Assembly (NCBI GenBank): GCA_964428355.1
Contig: CAYRYU010000022.1
Span: 13,190 to 77,189 of the forward strand
Direction of reading: 5' to 3'
From: CAYRYU01 sp964428355
Lineage (GTDB): Bacteria > Muiribacteriota > Ozemobacteria > Ozemobacterales > Ozemobacteraceae
Length of the DNA stretch: 64,000 bases
Below are positions 34,461 through 43,592 of this stretch, one piece after another; the first letter of the stretch is position 1; the number at the start of each line of letters is the position of its first letter. A program made the position numbers and the translations under genes. A model generated the notes under the pieces. That model worked only from the letters and a program-made list of their open reading frames with translations. It had not been told where the DNA came from and did no database searches.

Positions 34461-34480
34461 AACCCCATGCGGGGGTTTTC
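34461..34480 (+). terminator. Terminator-like hairpin in the leader of the giant Ig-repeat gene
   Basis: AACCCC (34461-34466) pairs with GGGGTT (34472-34477) around a five-base loop, followed by TTTTC. It lies 23 bases before the ATG at 34503. No plus-strand gene ends just upstream, since the previous plus-strand stop is at 31522, so it may be a leader attenuator rather than an operon end. The rest of the divergent gap 34227-34502 shows no convincing promoter by eye. Confidence 0.45.
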
Positions 34481-34502
34481 TGAAATGATTAGGAGATGGC
34501 CT

Positions 34503-37500
34503 ATGAGGCAAACAAATTCGTGGTTCCGGCTCGAGACACCCATCATACTCCGGTATACGGCGCTCGCGTTGGTTCTGATCCTTTTCTCCACGGGATCAGT
34601 GTCGGCGGACATCACGAATGTCAAGCTCACCGTCAAGACCGACCCTGACACGAGCACAAACAACCTGGCAATCAACAGCAACGGAAAGGTAAACCTTTCC
34701 GCGTCCTGGGAAGGCCCGGACACAAAACCCCACACCTGCATCTTCAAGCTCGGAACCGATGCAATTGTGTCAATCCCCTCGTCGTCGAACAACGCATCCA
34801 CCAACGTGAGTGCTTCGACCGTCGGTCACGGCGACAGCAAAGCTTTCAACTGCGGGGTCATCGCCAACGTCCCCAACGCGCCTGAAGTACCCGGATCTGG
34901 TGACAAGACGGTCAAGGTCGACCTCGTCCCCCCCACGATCACGGTCAAGATTACGAAGGGGCAGTACTGCACGAACATTCCCCCGAACAACGTCGTGGAG
35001 TTCACCGTCTCCTCCAATGAGCCGATCCAGGCTCCGACCTTCGACCCGCCGAACCCGGGAGGAGTAGCTCCCACAACGACCGACACTGCGCCGGCCACCG
35101 CCTTCAAATACACGATGACCCTGACCAACTCCACCTCCGCGGGAAACTACATCGTCAAGGCGGTCTGCCGAGACAATACGGTCCCGGCGGAAAACGGGAA
35201 CCAGGCCGCGGCCCAGGATTCATTCAACGTCACCACCGCGGGACCGGGAGCCCCGACCATCAACTCGATCGTCGGAGTTGAAGCCGGAAAACACATCAAG
35301 AGTCAGGGATTCTCCCTCACTGGGAAGATCACCTCGGGAATGGTCACCGTCAACCTCTTTGAGTCCGGGAACACAACCGCGATCGCAACCGCCTCTCCCG
35401 CGGGAGAAGACTGGACCATGTCCCTATCGAATGTCACCGAAGGCAAACACTACTATTCCGTCAGGGGAATCGATGCCCTCGGCAACCAGAGTGCGGCATC
35501 CGCCCAGTTCGAGGTCCAGGTCGATTTGACCAAGCCCGCGACGCCCAAACTGAACAAGCCGACCTCTCCGGTCAGCCCCAACGTCCAGAACATCACGATA
35601 ACGGGCACCAATGCATCCGATACCGCCGCGGCCGGAGTTGAATCGACTCCGATCAAAGTGACCCTCTACAAGAACAGTACCACCACGACAAGGGCTCTCC
35701 CCATGACCACCACGGCCGACTCCGGAGGGAACTTCACGTTCACGGTCGCGAGAGAAGACCTGGCAGAGGGCGACAACATCTTCTACGCGACCGCGGAAGA
35801 TGCAGCCGCAGGACCTCCGGGCAACGTCTCCGACGTCTCCAACGCGGTCAACGTCAAGCTGGATGGAACAGCTATCGGGGTCAACCAGGTCATGATCGCT
35901 CGGGGAACGGCCCTTGCCAGCCAGACCATCCCCGTTACCGGCCAGTATTTCGGCTCAGGAACATACGCACTCCAGGTCAACTTCGACAAGGAGATGGATA
36001 AGACCGTGATGCCCAGCATCGCCGTAAAGCCCGCCGGCGGAGCCGAGGTGGTCACCACCTCCGGAAGCTGGATCAGCTCCTTCACCTTCATCGGAAGCGT
36101 GGTGATTCCCGCCAACCAGGGTGGGACCTACGACGGACAGGCCGGCATCAGGGTATTCGGTGCCAAGGATATCGCCGGGAACGTTATGGGTGAGTATTCC
36201 CGACCCGACGCATTCCTCGTCGACACCACCCCACCGACAACGACGATGTCATCGATGGACACGATCTACCTTTCGAACACGAACCCCCAGGTCACCATCC
36301 AGGGAACCTGCAACGACGAACCTGCGGCCAACTGCTCCGGGGTGGGGTATGTCCTGATCGCGACTCAGCCATGGGACGGTGCCACCCCGATTTCATACAC
36401 AAAACGCATTTACAACAGCGGCCAGTCCACTCCCTGGGACTACAACCTCCAGAAGAGCGCTTTCCCCGCCCAGGGGAAATACAAGCTGTGGGTGATCGGC
36501 GCTGACCAGGCAAGGCCCGATCCCAACGTCGAAACCCTGAACCAGGCAGGATTCCGGACCATCGTCGTCGCCAGTGCGAGCCCCGGAATCGACAGGATCT
36601 GTTTCGACGACGAATCCACCGACATAGGGAACAATCCCACCATATCCTCGGCGGTCGTGAAACTGACGGCAGTCTGCACCGATCCGGGCGGTTCGGGTTT
36701 GAACTTCAACGTTCCGCCCTTCGTGTTCACACTCGTCCACAACCTTACTAGCACGACGATCACGGGGAACTACACCAATAACGGAACGAACACGATCTAC
36801 ATGACCTTCCCCCAGTTGACCCTGAACGGCACCTACACGGTCACCGTCCAACCCGTTTCCAATGCCGGCGATGCATTGACCCCTCCGGCCACACGGACAT
36901 TCGTCCTCGACACGACCGGCCCCGACAACGTCGGGTTCGATCCAGGCTACAAATTCACAGTCCAGGACAATTATCCCCCCATTGCTGCAGACGAGGTCTG
37001 GGCAACCAACTCCGCCGAGGTTAACTTCGGTTACACCTCCTCGACGATCGAGGTGTCCTACAACGGCGTCGTCGTCGGGAACCAGAAGTTCATGGCCTCC
37101 TCAACCACCCTTATCTGGGACCTTTATGGAACAGCTTCCCATCCCAGCGACCAGAGCGGAGACGGGAGATACGACGTCACGGTCGTTCCCAAGGACCAGT
37201 ATGGGAACACCGGAACGACAAGGAAATCCTATTTCTATCTCGATACCCAGCACCCGGTGGTGACCCAAACCGACCCCACGAGCCTGAGTGAATGGGTGGG
37301 ACTCTCGAAAACCTCCCTGGACGTGTTTCTGTCAGATGCTCCCAAGGACATAACGGCTTCGGGCGCGGCCATAGCCGGGGATGCAACCTGGCAGGGCGGA
37401 CCTGGGAGCGGGTTGAATGTGGGCGCAGCCACTTTCACCTTGTCGAGCGAGGGTGAGGTTGTCCGGGGAGTCGGGATCACCACTTCCTCCATGAGGGTGG

Positions 37501-39956
37501 CCATTCCGAATCCACAACTATTGAACAACGATACCGGCCTGGCGACCCTGGCAATACATCTCGAGGTCCCCGACGGAGTCCAATACAACGGCCCGAATAT
37601 CATGATGGTGGATTATCCGGTCTACATGGATATCAAGCGGCCGCAGTTCACCTTCGATTCCACTGCCCCCAAGCCGAACGGAAAATACTGCAAGAAAAGC
37701 CTGGCCCTCAGGGGCGGGGTGCAGGACCGGGGCACCTCCAACCAGCTTCTGGTAACGAGAGCCGGAGTGGGTTTCGACCTGACCAACTGGGAGTCCGTCA
37801 CATGCACTCCCGCCCTTTCGACAAAATCCGCTTCTTACACCCACACCCTTGACATCTCGAAGTTTTCCGATGGATCCCTGATTATCTACGGCACTTGCAC
37901 GGATAGAGCGGGGAACGATTCGGACGATGGAGAGCAGTCGGGCGCGGCTTCCCCCACGGGAGTCATAATCAGGATCGATCGGACTCCTCCCCCGGCACCG
38001 CTCCTGGTCCTTCCCCTGCATGATTCCCTGCATCGGACCAGGGGCCTGAGCTTCAAGTGGAGCGAGGTCATCGGAGCCGACAAGTATCTGTTCCAGGTCG
38101 CGGACGACTCGGCCTTCAACAACATCATCAACCATGTAGGAACCAACGCATCGTATTCCGACCTCAAGGGCGAGGTCATCTCCAGGATCGCGAGCTCTAC
38201 CCAGACCGGAGCTTTCTCGGTTCCCAAGGACGGCACCTACTATTGGAGGGTCGCCTCCATCGAAACCTGCGAGGACGGTTACAACATCAGCGCATGGTCG
38301 GTCACCTGGAGATTCACGGTGGACACCATCAAACCGAAGGTCCTCGAGGTCCAGCCGACTCCTTCCACCGGAAACAAGATCACCACCGGAATGGTGACTT
38401 TCACCATCCGGTTCAGCGAGAAGATGGATGCAACTGTCCCGCTTACGGTCTCACTCACCTCGGCGGGAGGCCAGATGATGCTCGTCGAGCAGCTGACCTA
38501 CACCGACAACACCTGGACGGGAACCACCGTCATACCCAAGGACAACAGCCCGATCTACGACGGGAACGCCGTGATCTCGATCTCGGGCGGCAAGGACATG
38601 GCCGGAAACCAGATGGAAACCGACTCGACGCACGTGGTCGTGATCAATACGGGCCCCGCCTTCGAGACGAAGATCTTTTCCAACCCCGCCCACGAGTATG
38701 ACATCCTGGTCGTTACACGCTCCACCGAAGCGCTCAATGCTCCGCCCACCTGTTCGATCACCCAGGGTTCGGGGAAAACCCCGGTCACGATGAACTTCCT
38801 TAAGGAGCGCTACTACGCGGGCGGCTACCTGATCGACAAAACGCAGTCCGGGAAGGCCTACATCGACATATCCGGAACTGACCTCCAGGGCATGACCGGA
38901 AAGGGCTCCGTGGAATTCACCGTTGCCGAGGTCTCGGCCGAATCACGAATCACTCTGAAAACACCCGAAAAAGACGCCCAGTTCGACATCGGAACCGGGA
39001 CCTTCTCCGCCCCCACCGCCCTTTACATCCTGTCCCGGAGCATCCTCGAGTCCCCGAGCTCGACTTCGGCCATGGCCAAGGTCGCTTCGACGGTGAAAAA
39101 GGGAATTCAGGCCTCGGTTTCCGGGGATTCCGAGCTGACCGAGGTCCTCGCACTGGAGGACATCGGACCTTCCACCCTGAAGCTGTCCCGAAAGATCGCC
39201 TACTCCGCCGACCTGAAGGGTCTTTCTTTGAAGGTCCCCGCGGAAAAGGTCGCCCTCTACCGGTATGGGGGAGGAAAATGGAACTTCTGCGGCGGCACGA
39301 TAAAGAACGGCAAGATCGTTGCCGCACTCCCCGGGCTTGGAAGGCTCGCTCTCATGGCAGACACGAAGGCTCCGCGGATCTCCTCCCTCTCGCCCGCCGA
39401 CCTGGAAATCCTCGAAGATCCCGCACCGACCTTCCAGGGAACGATATCGGACCTCGGCTCCGGGTTCACTCCCGAAGGAATCACCCTCTCGATCGACGGT
39501 CTTCTCCAGCCCGGTGTCACCTTGAACGCCGACGGGACCTTCAGCTACAAGGTCAGGGCCGCCCTTTCGAAGGGATTGCACAAGATCGAGCTGACCGCCA
39601 CCGACCGGGCCGGAAACACCGTCTCCAACTCGTTCTCGGTTACCGCCCCCGGACCCTTCGCCATCGACGAGTTGATGGCCTACCCGAATCCCACACGCGG
39701 GAACGCGATCTGGTTCAACTACAACCTTGGACAGCGTGCCGATGAGATAAGCCTCAAGATCTACGACACCGCCGGAACAAGGGTAGCCGAGTTCCAGACC
39801 TTCGATTTCCCCGCGCTCGCGGCCGGGAAGATCAAGTGGGATCTCTGCAACGACGATGGACGAAGGATTTCCAACGGAGTCTACTTCTACAAGATGGAAG
39901 CCACGAGAAACGGCAAAACCCACAAGGCACGCGGGAAATTCGCCGTGCTTCGCTAG
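34503..39956 (+). CDS. Giant exported Ig-like repeat protein with FlgD-like C-terminus
   Basis: This is a protein of about 1,817 residues starting at ATG 34503 (AGGAGATGG seven bases before). The signal peptide is hydrophobic YTALALVLILFSTGSVSA. At least ten beta-sandwich modules follow, with recurring phrases such as DTTPPTTTMSS, DTTGPDNVGF, VDTIKPKVLE and DGTYYWRVAS. They match bacterial Ig-like/big_5/FN3-type repeats and include asymmetric insertions. The final 100 residues (YPNPTRGNAIWFNYNLGQ, then WDLCNDDGRRISNGVYFYKM) form a FlgD-like Ig or T9SS-type C-terminal sorting domain. The protein is probably surface-located or secreted, for adhesion or matrix building. A short TPR lipoprotein gene follows 17 bases after the stop. 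Confidence 0.9.
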   Translation: MRQTNSWFRLETPIILRYTALALVLILFSTGSVSADITNVKLTVKTDPDTSTNNLAINSNGKVNLSASWEGPDTKPHTCIFKLGTDAIVSIPSSSNNASTNVSASTVGHGDSKAFNCGVIANVPNAPEVPGSGDKTVKVDLVPPTITVKITKGQYCTNIPPNNVVEFTVSSNEPIQAPTFDPPNPGGVAPTTTDTAPATAFKYTMTLTNSTSAGNYIVKAVCRDNTVPAENGNQAAAQDSFNVTTAGPGAPTINSIVGVEAGKHIKSQGFSLTGKITSGMVTVNLFESGNTTAIATASPAGEDWTMSLSNVTEGKHYYSVRGIDALGNQSAASAQFEVQVDLTKPATPKLNKPTSPVSPNVQNITITGTNASDTAAAGVESTPIKVTLYKNSTTTTRALPMTTTADSGGNFTFTVAREDLAEGDNIFYATAEDAAAGPPGNVSDVSNAVNVKLDGTAIGVNQVMIARGTALASQTIPVTGQYFGSGTYALQVNFDKEMDKTVMPSIAVKPAGGAEVVTTSGSWISSFTFIGSVVIPANQGGTYDGQAGIRVFGAKDIAGNVMGEYSRPDAFLVDTTPPTTTMSSMDTIYLSNTNPQVTIQGTCNDEPAANCSGVGYVLIATQPWDGATPISYTKRIYNSGQSTPWDYNLQKSAFPAQGKYKLWVIGADQARPDPNVETLNQAGFRTIVVASASPGIDRICFDDESTDIGNNPTISSAVVKLTAVCTDPGGSGLNFNVPPFVFTLVHNLTSTTITGNYTNNGTNTIYMTFPQLTLNGTYTVTVQPVSNAGDALTPPATRTFVLDTTGPDNVGFDPGYKFTVQDNYPPIAADEVWATNSAEVNFGYTSSTIEVSYNGVVVGNQKFMASSTTLIWDLYGTASHPSDQSGDGRYDVTVVPKDQYGNTGTTRKSYFYLDTQHPVVTQTDPTSLSEWVGLSKTSLDVFLSDAPKDITASGAAIAGDATWQGGPGSGLNVGAATFTLSSEGEVVRGVGITTSSMRVAIPNPQLLNNDTGLATLAIHLEVPDGVQYNGPNIMMVDYPVYMDIKRPQFTFDSTAPKPNGKYCKKSLALRGGVQDRGTSNQLLVTRAGVGFDLTNWESVTCTPALSTKSASYTHTLDISKFSDGSLIIYGTCTDRAGNDSDDGEQSGAASPTGVIIRIDRTPPPAPLLVLPLHDSLHRTRGLSFKWSEVIGADKYLFQVADDSAFNNIINHVGTNASYSDLKGEVISRIASSTQTGAFSVPKDGTYYWRVASIETCEDGYNISAWSVTWRFTVDTIKPKVLEVQPTPSTGNKITTGMVTFTIRFSEKMDATVPLTVSLTSAGGQMMLVEQLTYTDNTWTGTTVIPKDNSPIYDGNAVISISGGKDMAGNQMETDSTHVVVINTGPAFETKIFSNPAHEYDILVVTRSTEALNAPPTCSITQGSGKTPVTMNFLKERYYAGGYLIDKTQSGKAYIDISGTDLQGMTGKGSVEFTVAEVSAESRITLKTPEKDAQFDIGTGTFSAPTALYILSRSILESPSSTSAMAKVASTVKKGIQASVSGDSELTEVLALEDIGPSTLKLSRKIAYSADLKGLSLKVPAEKVALYRYGGGKWNFCGGTIKNGKIVAALPGLGRLALMADTKAPRISSLSPADLEILEDPAPTFQGTISDLGSGFTPEGITLSIDGLLQPGVTLNADGTFSYKVRAALSKGLHKIELTATDRAGNTVSNSFSVTAPGPFAIDELMAYPNPTRGNAIWFNYNLGQRADEISLKIYDTAGTRVAEFQTFDFPALAAGKIKWDLCNDDGRRISNGVYFYKMEATRNGKTHKARGKFAVLR

Positions 39957-39973
39957 GATCAAGGAGCGCACGC

Positions 39974-40615
39974 ATGATGAAGAAAGCAGTTCTGGCATTC
40001 CTTCTGGCGGTTCCTGCCCTGATACTTCTCTCCGGATGCAGCGGGGGAGTCAACGGGGAAGGCAACAACACGTATTCCCAGACGGGGGGAACCACCGTTA
40101 TCAGGGCGAACTCGTTCAACGACAATGCCTGGGTGCTGATCGAGAAGGGGCAATACGAAAGCGCCATCTCTGTCTTCAACCAGGTTCTTGCCGACAATCC
40201 GACGGTTCAGGAAGCGGCCGAGGCCAACAACGGGATCGGCTGGGCCCGCTCCCGCCTGGGAAGCCTCATCGACGGGCTTCCCTACTTCGAGAAGGCCAGG
40301 TCCATCCTGAACGACGCCAAGGTCGGAGCCGCAGGAGCATATCTCCAGAAGGCTTCCAAGGCCGACATGGAAATGGTGGTCAACCTCCTCTATGTGCAAC
40401 TGGGAGGAAGCACTCCCCATTTCCATTATGTCCCGACACGCAATACCGGGGTCTCCGACGCGGAGTGCCACGCCATGCTCGGCTACGCTTACGCCGCTCT
40501 CGGGCAGAACGACGACGCCGGCATCCAGATCGAGTATGCGAAGGAGCTCAATCCGAACTGGGAGGGGACCACGATCGAGCAGGCTTCGAACATGATCGAC
40601 TTCCTCACAAAGTAA
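39974..40615 (+). CDS. Small TPR lipoprotein
   Basis: This is a 213-residue protein starting at ATG 39974 (AAGGAG seven to eight bases before). Its lipoprotein signal is MMKKAVLAFLLAVPALILLS followed by Gly-Cys at residues 21-22. A Gly/Thr-rich tether leads to a helical TPR-like region (AWVLIEKGQYESAISVFNQV, then a repeated helix pair). It lies between the giant Ig-repeat gene and the beta-helix lipoprotein gene on the same strand. It may act as a periplasmic assembly partner of these surface proteins. No substrate or partner can be read from the sequence. Confidence 0.82.
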   Translation: MMKKAVLAFLLAVPALILLSGCSGGVNGEGNNTYSQTGGTTVIRANSFNDNAWVLIEKGQYESAISVFNQVLADNPTVQEAAEANNGIGWARSRLGSLIDGLPYFEKARSILNDAKVGAAGAYLQKASKADMEMVVNLLYVQLGGSTPHFHYVPTRNTGVSDAECHAMLGYAYAALGQNDDAGIQIEYAKELNPNWEGTTIEQASNMIDFLTK

Positions 40616-40713
40616 TCCGGGTCCCGGGTTCTGCCGAAGAGTATCAGGAGGCGGTGAGTGTTCCTCACCGCCCCTTCCAGATAGAAATGATTTCAAACCC
40701 GCAAGGGGGCAAC

Positions 40714-42600
40714 ATGATCAGCGAATACGTCCCGGGAGCAGCCCGAACGGAAAGGTTGCGGCCGTCGGCCGTCCCCTCCTTCAAGAGAATCCTGTTGGTC
40801 GCACTCGCGCTTCTCGGAATGTTCTACATGACCGGGTGCCTCCAATCATCCAAGAAAGTCCTGGGGAATATCCGGGGCAAGGTTTACGACTCCAACGGCC
40901 ATGTCCTTCGCGGAGCAGCGGTCGAAGTCTACGGATCGGACCACACGGTCGTGACGGACGAGCTTGGGAGATACCTCATCACCGGGGTCGAACCCGGCTC
41001 CCACAAGATCGTCGCCACCTACGAAGGCCGCTCGGTCGTCAAGGTGTTCGACATTCCACGTGGCTCGACGCTCGAGGGGGCTGACCTCCGGTTCGACGTG
41101 ATCGACCTCCTTCCCCCTGTGATCACGGATGTTACCGTTGCCAGCATCACGGAGACCACCGCCACGATCCAGTGGAAGACCGACGAACTCTCGGATTCGA
41201 TAGTCGATTTCGCAACCGGCCCGATCGGACTCGGAACCTACACCTTCCTGGCCAGCGACACCGCCATGGTCACGGAACACTCCGTCGAACTGGTCAGTCT
41301 TCTTCCGAACCGGACCTACCATTTCCGCGTCCGTTCGCGGGATTTCGCCGCAAACGAAGGCGTCAGTTCCGACTACCAGTTCATGACCCATTCCGGGGAT
41401 GCCCCCGCTGTGGTGTCCGGGTTCGCGATCGTTCCCCCGACCGACATGGAACGTCTGACACTGACATGGTCTCCCAATACGGAAGCGGATCTCGCCGGCT
41501 ACAACATCTACCGGGGCGACCGGAAGGAAGGACCCTTCGCGAAGATCAACGCCGACCCCGTCACCTCGGTCGCCACGTCCGTCTCCTATACGGACGAGGG
41601 ACTGCTTGTCGCCTGGAAATACCATTACTATGTTAAAGCGATCGACGTTGCCGGCAACGAAGGCCCGCCTTCATCCACTACTTCCATGCTCACGACCGGT
41701 TCCCTCAGCGAGGACCGGACCTGGTATGCTGCCGAAACCCCCTACATCGTGACCGGGGACATCCGCGTAAGGGGCGGAGCGGTGCTGACGATCGAACCCG
41801 GTGTCGAGGTCAAGTTCACCCAGGCGGATCATTGTCCGGACGTGAACGGTGCGACGATGACCGACCTGATCGTCCAGGGAGGTCTGAACGCCGTGGGAAC
41901 ACCGGAGAGCAAGGTCGTATTCACCTCGGCGGAGACCTTTCCGAAGAAGGGGAACTGGGGCGGGATCAAGTTCCTCTCGACGGTCGAGGCGGACAACCAG
42001 TTGAGGTATGCGACCATCATGTTCGCGGACACCGGCGTCCGAAGCGAGGGGTCGACTCCCGCGATCGAGAACACCGAGATCGGCTTGTGCGCGATCGGCC
42101 TGGACCTGGGTCTTTCAACGGCATTGAACGTGAAATACAACACGATCAGGGATTGCACGCTGGGCCTCATCACCGCGAACTCGAACATCCGGAACAACCT
42201 GTTCATCGACAACCAGGTCGGCATCGGAACTTTGGGCGCGGATCAGCTCGAGCACAACACCATCGACTGCCTGGTAGGTGTGGAGGTTGCCTTCGGCACA
42301 CCAACCATCAAGAACAACATCATCGCCTACACGGGTTCGGGCCAGGCCATCTATGGAATAAACCAGACGAGCGAGACGGCCACCCCCTCGATCTCGTTCA
42401 ACGATGTCTACAACTTCTCGATCCCGTACAATGGCTTGACGGTCGCAACCGGATCAGGAAACATCGCTTCGGATCCTCTGTTCATCGGAGGCCTTCCCTA
42501 CGACTACCATCTCCAGACCACGGCCGACGGCTATGCTTCGAACTCGCCCTGTCTGACGTCGGGTGACGGAGGAGTCCAGATGGGCCGCTACGGCCCCTGA
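40714..42600 (+). CDS. Lipoprotein with FN3-like and right-handed beta-helix domains
   Basis: This is a 628-residue protein starting at ATG 40714, after GGGGGC; a start at 40687 is also in frame. The lipoprotein signal ends with TGC near residue 46. A carboxypeptidase-regulatory-like beta module follows (GKVYDSNGHVLRGAAVEVYG). Two FN3-like domains then appear, with TATIQWKTDELSDSIVDFAT and GYNIYRGDRKEGPFAKINAD. The C-terminal 280 residues carry short Asn-rich turns such as NIRNNLFIDNQVGIGTLG and GTPTIKNNIIAYTGSG. These mark a right-handed parallel beta-helix of the NosD/pectate-lyase type. It is probably surface-exposed and could bind or modify polysaccharide; no catalytic residues are evident. 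An inverted repeat follows the stop. Confidence 0.88.
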   Translation: MISEYVPGAARTERLRPSAVPSFKRILLVALALLGMFYMTGCLQSSKKVLGNIRGKVYDSNGHVLRGAAVEVYGSDHTVVTDELGRYLITGVEPGSHKIVATYEGRSVVKVFDIPRGSTLEGADLRFDVIDLLPPVITDVTVASITETTATIQWKTDELSDSIVDFATGPIGLGTYTFLASDTAMVTEHSVELVSLLPNRTYHFRVRSRDFAANEGVSSDYQFMTHSGDAPAVVSGFAIVPPTDMERLTLTWSPNTEADLAGYNIYRGDRKEGPFAKINADPVTSVATSVSYTDEGLLVAWKYHYYVKAIDVAGNEGPPSSTTSMLTTGSLSEDRTWYAAETPYIVTGDIRVRGGAVLTIEPGVEVKFTQADHCPDVNGATMTDLIVQGGLNAVGTPESKVVFTSAETFPKKGNWGGIKFLSTVEADNQLRYATIMFADTGVRSEGSTPAIENTEIGLCAIGLDLGLSTALNVKYNTIRDCTLGLITANSNIRNNLFIDNQVGIGTLGADQLEHNTIDCLVGVEVAFGTPTIKNNIIAYTGSGQAIYGINQTSETATPSISFNDVYNFSIPYNGLTVATGSGNIASDPLFIGGLPYDYHLQTTADGYASNSPCLTSGDGGVQMGRYGP

Positions 42601-42606
42601 TGATTT

Positions 42607-42663
42607 GCACTTTCCCCGAAAGGACCAACCGGGGGTTTTTCATTCCGGGGAATTGGAAAGTGC
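42607..42663. terminator. Inverted repeat between convergent genes (bidirectional terminator candidate)
   Basis: GCACTTTCC (42607-42615) pairs with GGAAAGTGC (42655-42663), a perfect nine-base arm pair. Inside it CCCCG and CGGGG extend the pairing, and a small AACC/GGTT hairpin followed by TTTTTC lies between. It sits in the 67-base gap between the convergent stops at 42600 and 42668. Confidence 0.55.
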
Positions 42664-42667
42664 GGGG

Positions 42668-43390
42668 TCAACCCGCGGAACCGCCGCCACGCGTGGGCTT
42701 CTTGGGCGCCTGGGGGTTGGGGGGCTGTGAATCGGAGGTCTGGAGGAGATAACCCTGTTCGAAAGCACGAATCCAGTGGTTTACCAGTTCTCCGTTCTCC
42801 TTGAGGAACTCCTTGAAGGTCAGCTTTTCCCCTTCCTCGCATTCTTGTTTGTACTGGTCTGTGACATACTGGGTTAGGGGTTCGCGAACCTTCTGGTCGA
42901 GGAATGTCCCTGCCCCGACAAGGAACCGGTGATCGCCAAGCTTCAGGACCCGGGTATACAACAAGGTGCCCTTGACGCTTCCTTCCGAGCCCACGGCCTC
43001 CAGGACATCGAACTCCTCGCCCTGAAAGACGTCGCGAAGCTTCATAGAATGCTTGGGAACGACGTCCAACACCTGCAAAAGGGTCAGGTAGGTTTCCTGA
43101 AGTGCCTTGCAGATCTGCATCTCCTGAAGGGTGAGGTTTTCCGAATTCCTTTCCAGGAATTCATCCATCAGGCACCGGCCTTCGGCGTCCGAATCGTCGA
43201 GGAGAAACCATGAGAGGAAGAGGAACTCCTCAGTCGGGTTGAAGGAGTATTCCTCCCCCTCCTGGAGGTCATAGAAGAACTCGAGGGATTCCCCGACCTC
43301 CTCCATGAATTCGTCCTCGAGAACGAAGGTCATGAGTTTGGCGAAGAGATCTCCGAAGATGCTTTTCAGTGATTCGACCTGGGTTTCCAT
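42668..43390 (-). CDS. Conserved-type hypothetical protein, acidic and helical
   Basis: This is a 240-residue protein starting at Met-Glu-Thr-Gln (43390). An in-frame upstream start at 43450 has no support. It is acidic, mostly helical at the start (SLKSIFGDLFAKLMTFVLED), and has a beta-rich middle around residues 120-170. The last 20 residues are Pro-rich. No Cys motif, signal or membrane helix is visible, so it is cytoplasmic. I do not recognise the family. A SEC-C tail or a DNA-binding motif was looked for and not seen. It stands alone between the beta-helix lipoprotein and murJ. Confidence 0.75.
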   Translation of the reverse strand: METQVESLKSIFGDLFAKLMTFVLEDEFMEEVGESLEFFYDLQEGEEYSFNPTEEFLFLSWFLLDDSDAEGRCLMDEFLERNSENLTLQEMQICKALQETYLTLLQVLDVVPKHSMKLRDVFQGEEFDVLEAVGSEGSVKGTLLYTRVLKLGDHRFLVGAGTFLDQKVREPLTQYVTDQYKQECEEGEKLTFKEFLKENGELVNHWIRAFEQGYLLQTSDSQPPNPQAPKKPTRGGGSAG

Positions 43391-43465
43391 GACAACCCCT
43401 CGGAAAAATTCGCCGGAGTTCGCTTCTTTCATCGGTGAAGAGCCCCACACGGCTTCCCCATGGTA

Positions 43466-43502
43466 ACCCTTCCCCCGCTACAAATCAAGCATGGGAAAGG
43501 GT
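43466..43502. repeat. Imperfect inverted repeat downstream of murJ
   Basis: ACCCTTCCC (43466-43474) and GGGAAAGGGT (43493-43502) pair with one bulge across an 18-base loop. It lies in the 202-base gap between murJ and the hypothetical gene. There is no T-run on the minus strand after it, so intrinsic termination is doubtful. The rest of this gap shows nothing I can name. Confidence 0.35.
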
Positions 43503-43592
43503 CCCCGGATCACGGGGCCGGGGTCTGGTCGTAACAAGGGGAGTTGGGTCCGACAGCAATTCCGGGGCAAAGAACCGACGGTGAAATCGAGG

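Noticed and set aside
42668..43390. Idea that the hypothetical protein is a SEC-C or toxin-antitoxin protein
   Set aside because: No Cys/His motif, no partner gene and no DNA-binding helix-turn-helix is visible; left as unassigned.
43503..43517. CCCCG/CGGGG hairpin downstream of murJ
   Set aside because: The stem is five bases only and lacks a T-run on the minus strand, so it is unlikely to terminate transcription.
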